Assembly: GCA_022828445.1 (NCBI GenBank)
Contig: JAIZZJ010000004.1
Span: 1,550,001-1,614,000 of the forward strand
Reading direction: 5' to 3'
DNA length: 64,000 nucleotides
DNA from: Graphiopsis chlorocephala
Taxonomy: Eukaryota > Ascomycota > Dothideomycetes > Cladosporiales > Cladosporiaceae
The notes beneath the pieces were generated by a model. It saw nothing but the letters and a program-made list of their open reading frames with translations. It had not been told where the DNA came from and ran no database searches. The translations under genes and the position numbers were made by a program. Positions 30,887-41,261 of the stretch are shown one piece after another (the stretch's first letter is position 1; every line of letters starts with the position of its first letter).

Positions 30887-31548
30887 CAAACGCACGACTC
30901 CATACTCGCCTCCGCCAAAGCAAAGATATTCCTCCACTCGATTATAGCCAGAGGACCCCAAATCCGAACCCAACATCGCTCGCCGGGTTGGTATGTGTAC
31001 TGCATGGCCATCGTACGGCCACGAGAGCCGAGAACAACAGGCTTCGCCCAAACAAATCCTTGTTGAGCCTGTTGCTTAATTTCCAAGTCTTCACAGAGCC
31101 TTCGCAGTGCTTCAGTGTCCTCAGTCAGTTCGAATGCCGATTGTAGTACGAGCCAGACCAGGTTAGTCGACATGTTCAAGGTGTTGAGGTGGCGACTCTG
31201 AAACGTAATGTCCACATCAGAAGTGTATCGGCGCGCGGCTTCGCAGAAACTCGCCATGCGGTCATCGTCATCGTGGCGGGCACCAAACCCCCAGTGACAG
31301 CGTGCGACATAATCGATCCAGAAGATTGATGAGGCCTCAGCCCGGATGACACGAGAGGCGCAAAGTATTGGCAGAGCCGTCTTCAGGGACTCCGCGCGCC
31401 TACACGTGGCGCTGGGTTCGAGTCCCTGCGACTCGAAGATGGCTTCGAAGTAGTGTTGGTAAATCGTGTTGCGCAATTCGCCAGGTAGGTTCATAAAGGG
31501 AGATGCAATCGCAGTCTCGGTAGTGTTGTCAAGAATGATGCTCGCCAT
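30886..31548 (-). CDS. 2EXR/F-box-like protein, 220 aa
   Basis: The N-terminus carries FMNLPGELRNTIYQHYFEA at about residues 18-36, the F-x-x-LP-x-E-(L/I)-R-x-x-IY signature of fungal F-box-like 2EXR proteins. It is followed by ALPILCASRVIRAEASSIFW (the CR-x-x-EA-x-x-FY-like second motif). The remaining 120 residues are helical without recognised domains. Such proteins are abundant and fast evolving in Dothideomycetes, and their biochemical role is not established; the F-box resemblance suggests ubiquitin-ligase adaptors. Its stop overlaps the first ATG of the ankyrin-like unit. Similar in layout to the gene at 31996-32679. Confidence 0.65.
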   Translation of the reverse strand: MASIILDNTTETAIASPFMNLPGELRNTIYQHYFEAIFESQGLEPSATCRRAESLKTALPILCASRVIRAEASSIFWIDYVARCHWGFGARHDDDDRMASFCEAARRYTSDVDITFQSRHLNTLNMSTNLVWLVLQSAFELTEDTEALRRLCEDLEIKQQAQQGFVWAKPVVLGSRGRTMAMQYTYQPGERCWVRIWGPLAIIEWRNIFALAEASMESCV

Positions 31549-31995
31549 TGCGGATGTGATTGTCTCGATGTGTTGTGAAGTCCGGGTGCTCTAGCCGCCA
31601 CCGAAGCGAACGGATAGTCCTGGGTAGACCATGGTGTAGTCGTGATGATTGTGAAGGTTCGTGTTCAATGTTCTCCGTGGTTGATCAATGCAAAGTGGCA
31701 GTGGCTGGTGAGATCAGTGGATCGGAGTTCTGGCCTGGGGATGAGATGACCAAGCAAGCTAGCAAGCAAACCTCACTTACTCTTCGCGCGGGGGATTAAT
31801 GAAGACAGAAGTATCGAGCTCGCAAACAGACCATTCGAATTTACTCAATTGTGCGCAATCCCTTGAGCAGTCCAATCCTGGGAGATGCTACAATCCTTCA
31901 ATGGTTGCCAACGGACGTACAATACAGTAGCTACCCCACTTTGCCACTCTGGCAAGCTCTATGCGCTGCCATACCGCCACCTTGATCATCATGCA
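31549..31995. other. Spacer between two 2EXR-like genes
   Basis: This 447-base spacer should contain the promoter of the 30886-31548 gene. Nothing specific was recognised. Confidence 0.4.
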
Positions 31996-32679
31996 CTAGT
32001 GATCACCCTCTCCAGTTGCAATGAAGTCCCAGTTCAACTGCGCCAATGGACCCCGAAGTTCTATACTCTCCTCCCGAGTGAACTCATTTCGAGTCCACTT
32101 CCAAGCGATACCGTACACTTCTCCAGCAGCAAAGAAAGCCACCGCTCCATGTTCCATGTACCTATCAAAGTGATCCCGACAATCCTTTGCCAGTTGATTC
32201 AGCACCTTGTCGCCATCAGGCCTCTGGCGAAGGACTGCCATCAGTGCTTTCGACGTCACGGATTGAGTACCCGTAAACCCGTTCCTACGAACCCTGTAGA
32301 GGACTCGTGCAAGCCAGCACATCTGCGTGGCCGTCGTGTACGGACGCATAGCGTTGGAGAATGCTCTTATGTCCTTGACATGAAAATATCTGAAATTCCA
32401 ATAGTGCTCGTGTTTTTCGACGTGGTCTGCCCAAAATATGGGCGCAGCTTCCTTGCGAATGGTACTGCAGATGGCGAGTAGGTTATGACATAGCTTTTTG
32501 TACCCACCCGCATCTTTTGGCGAGGAATGGGCACTGCAGAGGTGGTAGATGGTGTCACGTAGTTGGCGCGGAAGGTCGAAAAAGGTCTTTGGCTTGCGTA
32601 GCTGAACCTGCACCTGGGCTTCATCGCATGCTTCGTCCTCTGAGATGGGTAAGCTAGGTCCTAGAACTAGGTCGGTCAT
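31996..32679 (-). CDS. 2EXR/F-box-like protein, 227 aa
   Basis: Residues about 33-48 read FFDLPRQLRDTIYHLC, the same F-x-x-LP-x-x-(L/I)-R-x-x-IY signature as the neighbour. NLLAICSTIRKEAAPIFWAD at about 68-87 matches the second family motif. The acidic N-terminal leader (LPISEDEACDEAQ) is extra. The C-terminal part is Trp/Arg-rich (AWKWTRNEFTREES). It lies on the same strand as the 30886-31548 gene, with about 450 bases between them, so the pair probably arose by tandem duplication followed by strong divergence. Single exon, no disruption. The function is unknown beyond the family resemblance. Confidence 0.65.
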   Translation of the reverse strand: MTDLVLGPSLPISEDEACDEAQVQVQLRKPKTFFDLPRQLRDTIYHLCSAHSSPKDAGGYKKLCHNLLAICSTIRKEAAPIFWADHVEKHEHYWNFRYFHVKDIRAFSNAMRPYTTATQMCWLARVLYRVRRNGFTGTQSVTSKALMAVLRQRPDGDKVLNQLAKDCRDHFDRYMEHGAVAFFAAGEVYGIAWKWTRNEFTREESIELRGPLAQLNWDFIATGEGDH

Positions 32680-33401
32680 TATAGCTACTCACTTGAGACT
32701 TCCATGTCCCATGGATGATGTAAACCGACTATGGCAACTGAAGGTCGGCGAGATGCTGCGTTGTCGCGAAGCTGAGTTTGAGTTGCGCAACTTCCTATAA
32801 GCAAGAAAGTTGTGCCGAACATCAGTGACTTACCTGAACCTGTTATGTCTCAGCTTTATTTGTGGCTGGCCGTTTTTTGATCATTACACTGGCTTGCACA
32901 ACTCGAAAAGGTAACGCGTCGAGAGATTTCGTGCAAATTCGATTCTAGCGTCGATGATACCGCAATCTGACATTCTTACACCCAGTCGACCTGCCGACAT
33001 CGAAGCCACATGGCAGAAGTAGGAAAACCTCAATACAATCGTTCAGCCCGGTGTATGGATCCATCTTTCATCACGGCGCGTCCATCGTCCGGATGACGAT
33101 ATGACGAAGATACGAACGCGTCCTGGTAGATGATGACTGGATGGAGAACAGGAAAGCAAAAGCCATGAGCAGTATCCGTGTGTAGGCATACAACGCGGGT
33201 GTGAAGGAAGATGGCATGTCGATGAAGAGTTGTGACGTTGTTTTGACCTCGAGACGAGACGTGTTTTGCCCCACAAGAATGATTGCGTGCTGGCTCCGAC
33301 TTCGCCGTCTCGCCTGACAAATCCGAGGTATCTTATTGTCAAGAACATTATTTGTTCCTTGGTCGACATCGAAACGAATCAAGGTGCAACACTATACCAA
33401 G
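32680..33401. other. Divergent promoter region 32.7-33.4 kb
   Basis: Lies between the minus-strand 2EXR-like gene and the plus-strand acetyltransferase, so it should hold both promoters. The frame open upstream of 33402 reads 22 further residues, but they disturb the mitochondrial leader and are probably 5' UTR. Confidence 0.4.
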
Positions 33402-34955
33402 ATGAGCACCTCCAAACCTCTAGCTGCTGTTTCGCGCAGCATTGTGCGCTCAGCCCGAAGGACGAACCCTCGCACGCGCTTCATCAGCAGCAATGCCCGA
33501 CTATCATCCCAAGCAGCAGCTCCGAAACCCATTTCCGAAGTCGAGCCAATAAACCCTCCATCCTCGAACCCGCCACTCTCGTTCCCATGTCTGGACAACA
33601 TTGAGACCAAGACCAGAAACCTTACCAGCAAGCGCTCCCTCTCTGGACCCGAGCCTTCATATACTGCCGGCGCGCATCAGAAGTTCCACAGCACAGAACC
33701 TATACTGCTTGACTGGGGCGGAGTCTTGCCTTCTTTCGATATCGCGTACGAGACTTGGGGCACTTTGAACGCAGACAAGAGCAATGCCATCCTTCTCCAC
33801 ACCGGTCTGTCGGCGAGCAGCCACGCAAAGAGCACGGAAGCAAACCCTAAGCCAGGATGGTGGGAGAAGTTCATTGGCCCTGGAGCACCCATTGATACGG
33901 ACAAATACTTTGTGATCTGCACAAACGTGCTTGGTGGCTGTTATGGAAGTACTGGACCTAGCAGTATCGATCCTATCAGCAAGAAGCACTATGGCACTAG
34001 CTTCCCTATCTTGACAATGCAGGATATGGTTCGCGCGCAATTTAGGCTTTTGGACCATCTAGAGATCAAGAAGCTGTATGCCAGTGTGGGAAGCAGTATG
34101 GGCGGTATGCAGTCCCTGGCCGCAGGTGTAATGAACTCCGACAGGGTTGGCCGCATCATCTCTGTCTCTGGTTGCGCGCGCAGCCACCCCTACAGCATTG
34201 CCATGCGCCACACTCAGCGACAAGTCCTCATGAACGATGCCGCCTGGTCAAAGACTCGCGGCAACTACTATGACACCATCCCACCTCATGCCGGCATGAA
34301 GCTTGCGCGCGAAATCGCCACCATCACCTACCGCTCCGGTCCAGAATGGGAAAACCGTTTCGGTCGCCAACGCGCAGATCCTAGCAAGCCACCTGCTTTG
34401 TGCCCAGACTTCTTGATCGAGACTTACTTGGACCATGCGGGTGAAAAGTGGTGTCTGGAGTACGACGCCAACAGCTTGATCTACATTTCCAAGGCCATGG
34501 ACCTCTTCGATCTTGGCGGCAGCATGCAAGAAGACACGCTGAAGCGCCGCGAGGAGAACTCTGACCGCCTGAAGATCTCTGCAGACCAGCTACCCAACGC
34601 CAGCGTCTGCAACTTGACCGTTCCTGATCAACCTTACGAGGAGAAGGAGACGAGCAGTAGCGAGATTATGTCATCAGGCTCAAAATCCGGCTCTGTCGTG
34701 TCGAACGAGCCGCCGGAGGATTTGGTCAAGGGTATGCTGCCTTTGCGCAACACACCTACGCTCGTGCTGGGTGTAGTGTCAGACATCTTGTTCCCGGCCT
34801 TCCAACAGCGTGAAATCGCGGAGACGCTGCGGAGAGCTGGCAACAGGAGCGTGACGCATGTGGAGCTGGGCGAGGACCGCTCATTGTTCGGACACGATAC
34901 CTTCTTGCTTGACCTTGAGGGTGTCGGTGGTGAAATCAAGAGATTCTTGGGCTAG
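33402..34955 (+). CDS. Serine O-acetyltransferase of the homoserine acetyltransferase fold (CysA/Cys2-like), 517 aa
   Basis: Alpha/beta-hydrolase acetyltransferase using acetyl-CoA. Family members make O-acetylserine for cysteine synthesis (fungal CysA/Cys2) or O-acetylhomoserine (Met2). The core begins with FDIAYETWGTLN and NAILLHTGLSASSHAKS. KPGWWEKFIGPG and VICTNVLGGCYGSTGPSS follow. The nucleophile Ser is in YASVGSSMGGMQSLA, the acid in VVSDILFPAFQQ, and the His in LFGHDTFLLD. The GLSASSHAKS and PGWWEKFIGPG wording favours the serine (CysA) branch. The first 35 residues from MSTSKPLAAVSRSIVRSARR are Arg/Ser-rich, a probable mitochondrial presequence. A polar insert rich in Ser and Glu before NTPTLVLGVVSD is typical of fungal members. 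Intact single exon. Confidence 0.85.
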   Translation: MSTSKPLAAVSRSIVRSARRTNPRTRFISSNARLSSQAAAPKPISEVEPINPPSSNPPLSFPCLDNIETKTRNLTSKRSLSGPEPSYTAGAHQKFHSTEPILLDWGGVLPSFDIAYETWGTLNADKSNAILLHTGLSASSHAKSTEANPKPGWWEKFIGPGAPIDTDKYFVICTNVLGGCYGSTGPSSIDPISKKHYGTSFPILTMQDMVRAQFRLLDHLEIKKLYASVGSSMGGMQSLAAGVMNSDRVGRIISVSGCARSHPYSIAMRHTQRQVLMNDAAWSKTRGNYYDTIPPHAGMKLAREIATITYRSGPEWENRFGRQRADPSKPPALCPDFLIETYLDHAGEKWCLEYDANSLIYISKAMDLFDLGGSMQEDTLKRREENSDRLKISADQLPNASVCNLTVPDQPYEEKETSSSEIMSSGSKSGSVVSNEPPEDLVKGMLPLRNTPTLVLGVVSDILFPAFQQREIAETLRRAGNRSVTHVELGEDRSLFGHDTFLLDLEGVGGEIKRFLG

Positions 34956-35249
34956 ACTTGTGTTAATTAGGTACGTCACCTGTATGATCTAGGCGGAGCA
35001 GACTGTACTCAGGGAAGCGACTCATGTAGTTGCCATTAATTATCATGTCTCCACCATATGCGTCTATATGCCGGGGCTGTTTTGATGAGTTGGGTGGATA
35101 GACCTTTTGCCGTTCGTTCCTTCCTCCCTTCACTTCTATGCCACTTCTGCTTGAATGCGCAATCACCTATGAATTTCCACTCACGACTGTGATCGTGTAA
35201 ATGTGGGCCTCCACCATCAACACAAGCACTCCCTGATATCACGGAGAGC

Positions 35250-36203
35250 ATGGCACCGAAGGCTCAGCCACCAGAGCAAAAATGTGACACTTGCAGGAGA
35301 CGGCGAAGGCTCTGTGACGGAAAGCCTGGAATTAGATGCTCAGCCTGTAGGAAGGAGCAAAGGATATGCTCTTATGCGACATTCGACGACCGCAGCCCTG
35401 TACATCCTCTGGCCCTGCTCACGAAATCATTCCTTGACGGCACCAAAGCCTTCTATCAGCTGGGCGCAATCATCTCCTGCTTCGTGCCTTCCGATTTGCG
35501 ACGGGCCTCTGTTGACATAAACAACAACAACCTCTCATCTCCACGACAAACACTCTCCTCACTCACAACCTCGAGACCGCAAGACTACCGGACCCATACA
35601 TCATACCAACCACCTCGCATCCAACCACCAACCATGGGCAGCACCAAAGCCTTCCGCCAGCCCGGCGCCACCAACTCCGACGGCTCCAAGATGCTCTGCT
35701 ACAAGCACACCACCATCAACACAAACACCAACAACGCCACCAGCCCCAAGCCTTTCCTGAGTTTCCTCACCATCCAAGAACGCCTCCAAGACGTCTCCCT
35801 CCTCCACTGGCACCAACCCATCGACGAAGCTCTCGACCTCCACCTGCACGGCCGCCTCACTCTTGTTGGCAAGGTCCTCACTTCAGACTCGTGGACAGTG
35901 TGGCCGAAAAACTACTGCAGAGCGATGCTCCAGCTCGTGCAGCTCGTCTCGCCCGCTCGTGCAAACGAGCTTCTGACGGCAAAAATGGCGGCCATAGGGC
36001 ATCGGGACCGCGACATCGGGACGCAGCCGCGGGTCATCTGGGAGGTTTTGAGTGACGTGAAACAGCGCCTGAGGCAGGAGGGCAGTGCAACGGGGAAGAA
36101 AGTGGCGGGAGCTCGCATTGAGAAGACCCACGGGACGTCGCGTGGAGTGAACGCGCGTGGCAATGGGAAAGGGCAGTGTGGTGGCAAGAGTGGTAAGATC
36201 TGA
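35250..36203 (+). CDS. Zn2Cys6-like protein, 317 aa
   Basis: Residues 12-41 spell C-x2-C-x6-C-x7-C-x2-C-x6-C (CDTCRRRRRLC ... CSACRKEQRIC), the Zn2Cys6 binuclear cluster of fungal transcription factors, with the usual basic stretch between Cys 2 and 3. The rest is unusual: low-complexity Ser/Thr/Asn-rich sequence, no fungal_trans middle domain, and a basic Gly/Lys-rich end. Two segments repeat loosely (GTKAFYQLGA near 64 and STKAFRQPGA near 132). At 317 residues it is shorter than most Zn2Cys6 activators, so it may be a DNA-binding regulator without the usual regulatory domain, or a decaying copy. Targets unknown. Confidence 0.6.
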   Translation: MAPKAQPPEQKCDTCRRRRRLCDGKPGIRCSACRKEQRICSYATFDDRSPVHPLALLTKSFLDGTKAFYQLGAIISCFVPSDLRRASVDINNNNLSSPRQTLSSLTTSRPQDYRTHTSYQPPRIQPPTMGSTKAFRQPGATNSDGSKMLCYKHTTINTNTNNATSPKPFLSFLTIQERLQDVSLLHWHQPIDEALDLHLHGRLTLVGKVLTSDSWTVWPKNYCRAMLQLVQLVSPARANELLTAKMAAIGHRDRDIGTQPRVIWEVLSDVKQRLRQEGSATGKKVAGARIEKTHGTSRGVNARGNGKGQCGGKSGKI

Positions 36204-36698
36204 TTGTCTGAGGTAGCAGACTTACCCGCATTCCCATTACACCTTGCTCTCGAGAATGGAATGTCTGACCTGTGTGAGCATGATTCTAGCTACCACTCTG
36301 CTGAAGATACCTGTACACGTGGCGCTCGTTCAGAGGCTGAAGGTGTTCTCGGATAACAATTTCTGAGGGCGATGATGGGAGAGAGCGAGCTGAATGGCGG
36401 CTGTCACTAGCAAGTATGGGCTTGCGCATGCTTGAACTACGGATGCCGCATGACAGTGTAGCTGGCATTTCAAAAGATCAGAATTGGGTTCAGGCCATTG
36501 GTATAGGAGAACAGTCAGTGTTTTATCATTGCAGTAGTGCCAGCCCGAGATACAGGGCATTATATGCGCGCTTGTGATGAAGAGAGACACGGTTTGGGGA
36601 CGCTCGCAAATTGGACGCAGCATGGCAACCCAGCAGTACGATTGAGTTAGTTTGAGAATACCAGGATGAATATGAATTGGTCTTTGTCACCATGAATA

Positions 36699-36990
36699 CA
36701 GCTGAGCCTCCATCATGTAATGTATTCTCAGGATGTCTTGGAAGGAGGTAAGTAATTCGTGAGCTTTGAACCTTTACCGTTGAACGTCTGAAAGTCAGAT
36801 CGTTGCATTTTTGCTTTTAGTAAAAACATGCAAAGCATTATATACGGATAACCTGATTTCACTGATACATACGATCATAGGTCAGTGAAAACTGGGCATC
36901 CAGTCCGCTCTGCCATACATAAGCACTGAACCTAGAGTGAGTGACCATTAGAAATCCCGCCTGTTTTGTGTTTTATTTTTGCATATACTT
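36699..36990 (+). repeat. Copy A of a duplicated 5S-containing segment
   Basis: About 290 bases aligning by eye with 44316-44620 in direct orientation. It includes about 170 bases of flank before the 5S-like sequence (shared blocks GCTGAGCCTCCATC, ATGTCTTGGAAGGAGGTAAG, ACCTTTACCGTTGAACGTCT). Copy A differs from copy B mostly by G-to-A and C-to-T changes plus a 13-base deletion inside the 5S part. Confidence 0.85.
36867..36972 (+). pseudogene. Damaged 5S rRNA gene copy
   Basis: Starts ACATACGATCATAGGTCAG like the intact copy at 44484, but lacks a 13-base block (GGGCGACTAGTAC) after CTGAACC, removing a helix/loop needed by all 5S rRNAs. It also carries GAGTGAGTGACC and CATTAGAAATCC in place of GAGTGGGTGACC and CATCTGGGAATCC. 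The closing helix is weakened (CTGTTTTGTG instead of CTGTTGTATG). It is therefore probably non-functional. Confidence 0.85.
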
Positions 36991-38291
36991 GTACTTTTGC
37001 GTAGATAATACTTATTTGTTCGTTCCCATCTTTTTGCTTATAGGAAGCACTGCAGGGTGATGCTAAGCTGCCATATACTGTCGAATCCGAAATATATGCC
37101 TTCTCGACATTTATCCCATCGATGAGAGTCCCATATTAGAACGAGGGCCTGCTCAAACGCGACTTAACTTACTCCTGACAAAACCATGTCGAAAGGTAGA
37201 GATTGACCATCCGACGGTCCAGTTGCGGTGCAAATAACGCCACTAGAAAGATTCCATTAATGTTATAGGAGATAGTCCCATCAAGACCAGACAGCTAGAC
37301 CGAACATGGCAGGCGAGCACATGAGGACGAGAAGGATGGAAAAGTAAGCGACGTTTCCGACCAAAGGGATTAATTGTCGTTGATAAGCTTTGCGTTTCTC
37401 CATCCAAGGTCGATCTGCAGCAAGGAAAGTCTCACGACGCAGGCTGACACTATGCCTAACTAAACATAGGAAGCATATCCGATGACATGCATGTCCAGTG
37501 TCGTCAACGTCGTCGCGGTCTGTATCGATGTCGAAGTCAATGTCAGACCATCCGTGCGCGTAATGTTGGCTGGACGAACGCAGTTTATGACGTTTTGCAG
37601 GTAAGTTAAATTACAGCAAACAAACTACGGGGCCGGCTGAGACCGACGAGACCTGCCAGCCTCGTGATTGGCTCCCTTCCGTGTCTCTTGCTGCTTGCTC
37701 TCTAGTGTGGCAGCGAGGTGATACATGTCGCTTACGTTGGCGCGTAGAACGACTGCGGGCTTCCTGCATCTACAGCGCAGGACCAGTGTCAGTCATCGCG
37801 TAGGCGCCTGGACGCATACCGTTACCGGATTCTTACCCCCAGTCACCCTCGACTAGCCATGCGCTTGCATGCTGGCTGTGTACGTGTCACACGCCAAACA
37901 GATTGCGCCATGTCGCTTGCCTGAGCAGCCCCTTCCCAGCAAGCACGCACCGCGCTGGACCTCAAAATTGCTTACTTGATCTCTCAAAGATCACTCGGGG
38001 CTTTTAAGGAATTGACCTTGGTACGGTTACAGCAAAATTATTCTCACTTCTTACGCTCCCAACTGCTTTTTTGGTGAAGTATCTGCTCATAGCATGCAGC
38101 GCAGATGCTAGTTGGCGACCAGTCTCGCCTATGGCAAATCCGGTTAGCAAGGGGACAGGGCTCCTCTAGGCGAAGTGTTCCTTATGGTAGCTGCGGCTTC
38201 GCCTTTAATACGCTCTCATCGCTTCCTCGTTCCGTCGTAGCCATGAATTGCTGGTTTTGCGACGCTCACGAAAGCATCGGAATTTTCAAGT

Positions 38292-41261
38292 ATGACAAGT
38301 GGCGACGGACTCAGGAAGCTGCATACATTGGTCGAAAACAGCCGTGTTCGGCAAAAGTCTAGCAGTGACCCCTGGCCTCCAGCTCACCAGCGGATCTTCT
38401 CCGCCATTCAAGACCTTAGCAAGAGGACTCTGCAAGACTACTACGACCATGCGGGAAATGGAACTAGTCTCAAGCCATGGAAAAGAGAAAACAAGAATCG
38501 TGTTGAATGGATTGTCAAGCAAGCAACCCACCTGGCCGGGAACTCAGCCAACGAAAGCACGTGGCGGATGCGCATCGAGAATGCAATCTTAGAGCCGTTC
38601 TCACTTGAAGTTGCTTGGTTAGCATGCACTGAGCTCTGCTGTATCCATGGATGTTTTAGCTAATTGGGGAACAACCAAAGCCGCAAATGCCGAAATAGAC
38701 TCTGGCGGTCTGAGGTGGAGTCTTCGCACGAAGGAACTGGTCGCATATGGGCGGATATCAAGCAACGACAACTCAGTCGTCGAGCTTGTGAATGTCCACC
38801 AGAAGAACGGCCCCATGATCGGTAAGCTATGATACAGTGCATCATTTGAGATGCAGCGATTGACCGTATGACAGCTATGAGAGGGGAACTAGCAAGCTCT
38901 TTGATGACCGAATCGAAGAGTGGATCTTGCACGAAGATCCGGTAGGTGACCTTCCGAGGCAAAGGCCAGACCGTGTCATAGGACTAAGAGAAACGAAAAA
39001 TATTCGAATGCTACTCGACCAACCCCCGCGGGCCCACCCGAATAGCGATACCCACAAGCTCCGAGACCTGATACGAAGTAGTCCTTTCAAGTGGCAGCCC
39101 GACTCTCTGCTATTCCCGTTTTTGATTCTCGAGGCAAAGACCGACTCGACACACAACAACTTCTCGGATATCCAATACCAGACGGCATTTCCTATAAAGC
39201 TCCTCTTAGATCTTCAGACTGACCTTCGATCATACTCACCAAACCCAAAAAAAAATCCCAGAGCCTCTTGTCTGGTTTCTAGGCTACAGGGGAAGTGACT
39301 GGAAGCTATACGGATGCTACTCAGGCTTGGATGCACAATCGAACACCACATACGTGAGTCACTAATCAAACACGAATAACTCTTAACACGTGACTAAATG
39401 TAAGCAGAGCATACATCACCTCCAAAGCGGCGACATCGCAACAGCAGACGGAGCATTACAGCTGCTTCTCATAATCGACTATCTAGTCGACTGGGCGAGA
39501 GACACCTTTCGGCCCTCTGTGATCGCACAACTACGTTCGACTAAGGAAGACAATTTCGACAATATCACCCTGGGGCCGGACAGCGATATTCTGTCCATGC
39601 GGCGAATAACGGAATGGATATCCAACAAAGCTACCGAGGCGCAGCACGCCCATACCATCGATCCGTCCACATACGACCCGGTGAACCATGAACAGCGTAC
39701 TATTGTATCCTCGAAAAGACTTCCTATTACTGCCTTGGGCACCATCAGACCTGCAATCACCATCCGGTCGCAGATCATTGCCCTACGCCTTACAGAAGAC
39801 AATGTAGAGTCATGGCTGACTGCCAGTCCCAAAGCGAATTCGAAGTCCCCTTACAATCCCAGCGCCAGGAAACTTATCCATGAAATCACAAGATGGGATG
39901 AAATGCTTGTCGTAATAGGGGCTGACCTGGACTATCTCGAACGTGCCTGGACTTCCGATGGACAGATGACCCATGATCCATTCGGTGAAGGGCCGGGGAC
40001 TGAGTACTACTCCATTTTCCAATATAGGTGCTTCATTAGCCACTCGTGGGAGATCATCCAAGAGATGAGCTACCTGGCTATCTCTTCAGGCGCCCTCGTT
40101 GTACTTAAAGAGCATGCTGCGTTCCAGAAGAGGCACGAACGGCTAGAAGCCTTTCCGGAGTCATTGCGGCGCTGTTCTGGCGCCATTTTCAAGGATGCAG
40201 TGGACTGTCTTCGTTCAGGATCTTCATGGCAAATACTGCAACTGGCTCTCAAAAGCACCATGTTCTTTTTATCACCGGAGCCAGCGGGGAAGAGGGCGGA
40301 CTCTGCACCTCCCGTGGAATTTCTAGGATTCGCCTACACCCGTTGGTTCTTTGTCAGGTGTTTCCTCGACGAGATCATGTGCATGAGCCGAAACTCAGTG
40401 TACCTGCATTCAACGGCGCCGGGCCCAAGTGGCACAAAGAGGCGGAAGACAGGCATCACCGGACGCAGCGAAGTCTCAGGTCATCAAACTTTTTGGCGAT
40501 CTTCTGAAAGGTTGTCACAGCCTACGATCACAGCACATGATGAATCTGAGTGTACAAGGTGCAAGAGGAGTGCCCACGATCTCTATAGCCCCACGTGCGC
40601 AAGCAGCGAATCTGTGCCATCGCAGACAGCATACGGTGCTGTTCTTGTTGTGTCTCTCAAATCCGAAAGTGACCCTGAGCGGCAAACACGCTACGACGTG
40701 TGTCTTTTCATCTACGATGGTTCGCTTCAAAATTGGAAGGATCTCTCCTTTGTGACTGTCGTGGAAGACCTAGCTCAGAACAGCTTCGTCCATCATACCA
40801 TACGCCATAGCACCAAGTCAAAAGAAGGACGACCGGATTCATCAGACATACTCTGGAATCTTCCGCTGCCGTACCGAAACAACTTGGGCAAGCGACGGGC
40901 AGCCATCTACGAATGGGTTGGCGAACTGGGCGGCGAAGATCTTTGCTCTGACTCGGCTGTACAAGTACCTTCCATGCATCTTTGGGTGCATGAACAGATG
41001 CTACTGCACTATCTCGATCAAGGAATGTCGTATCATGACGCCACGAAGAAAATCATCGAGTTTCGGAACCACGCAAGAGAAAAATACTGGAAGCAGCTGT
41101 CCTTGGAGGAACAACAGCGGAAACCCAAGCCTCCAGCTGACTGTGTATGCCTCCATGATTTCAGACGGCAGATTGACGCTGCTTCCAGAGCTCAAAGTCC
41201 TTCCGTCCCGACTGTAGGTGGACTATTCTACCCGAGCAAAGTGCGTATTCGTGGTGGATAG
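38292..41261 (+). pseudogene. PD-(D/E)XK-like nuclease-family protein, frame broken
   Basis: The sequence encodes one large accessory protein in pieces. Segment 38882-39246 includes LPRQRPDRVIGLRETK and the nuclease-like core SLLFPFLILEAKTD (the E-x-K of PD-(D/E)XK folds), then FSDIQYQTAFPIKLLLDLQ. After a run of nine A (39247-39255) the family continuation PEPLVWFLGYRGSDWKLYG is found one base out of frame. It then splices (GT 39354, AG 39407, 54 bases) into the long open frame to 41261 (HHLQSGDIATADGALQLLL, LIIDYLVDWARDTFRPS). Upstream, 38292-38620 (WIVKQATHLAG) and 38647-38821 also read as protein, but their joins, including a possible intron 38822-38874, do not keep frame. One clear and perhaps two more lesions make a pseudogene likely. 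Fungal members of this family are lineage-specific and of unknown role. Confidence 0.6.

Larger units (their letters stand above)
36204..38291. other. AT-richer intergenic accessory region with a 5S relic
   Basis: No protein gene was recognised. The left part carries one copy of a duplicated segment with a damaged 5S rRNA gene (listed separately). Much of 36.6-37.1 kb is visibly more AT-rich than the neighbouring genes. Confidence 0.5.

Noticed and set aside
31390..31430. GGGTTCGAGTCCC, resembling a tRNA T-arm
   Set aside because: Lies inside the 2EXR-like coding frame; no acceptor, D or anticodon arms around it.
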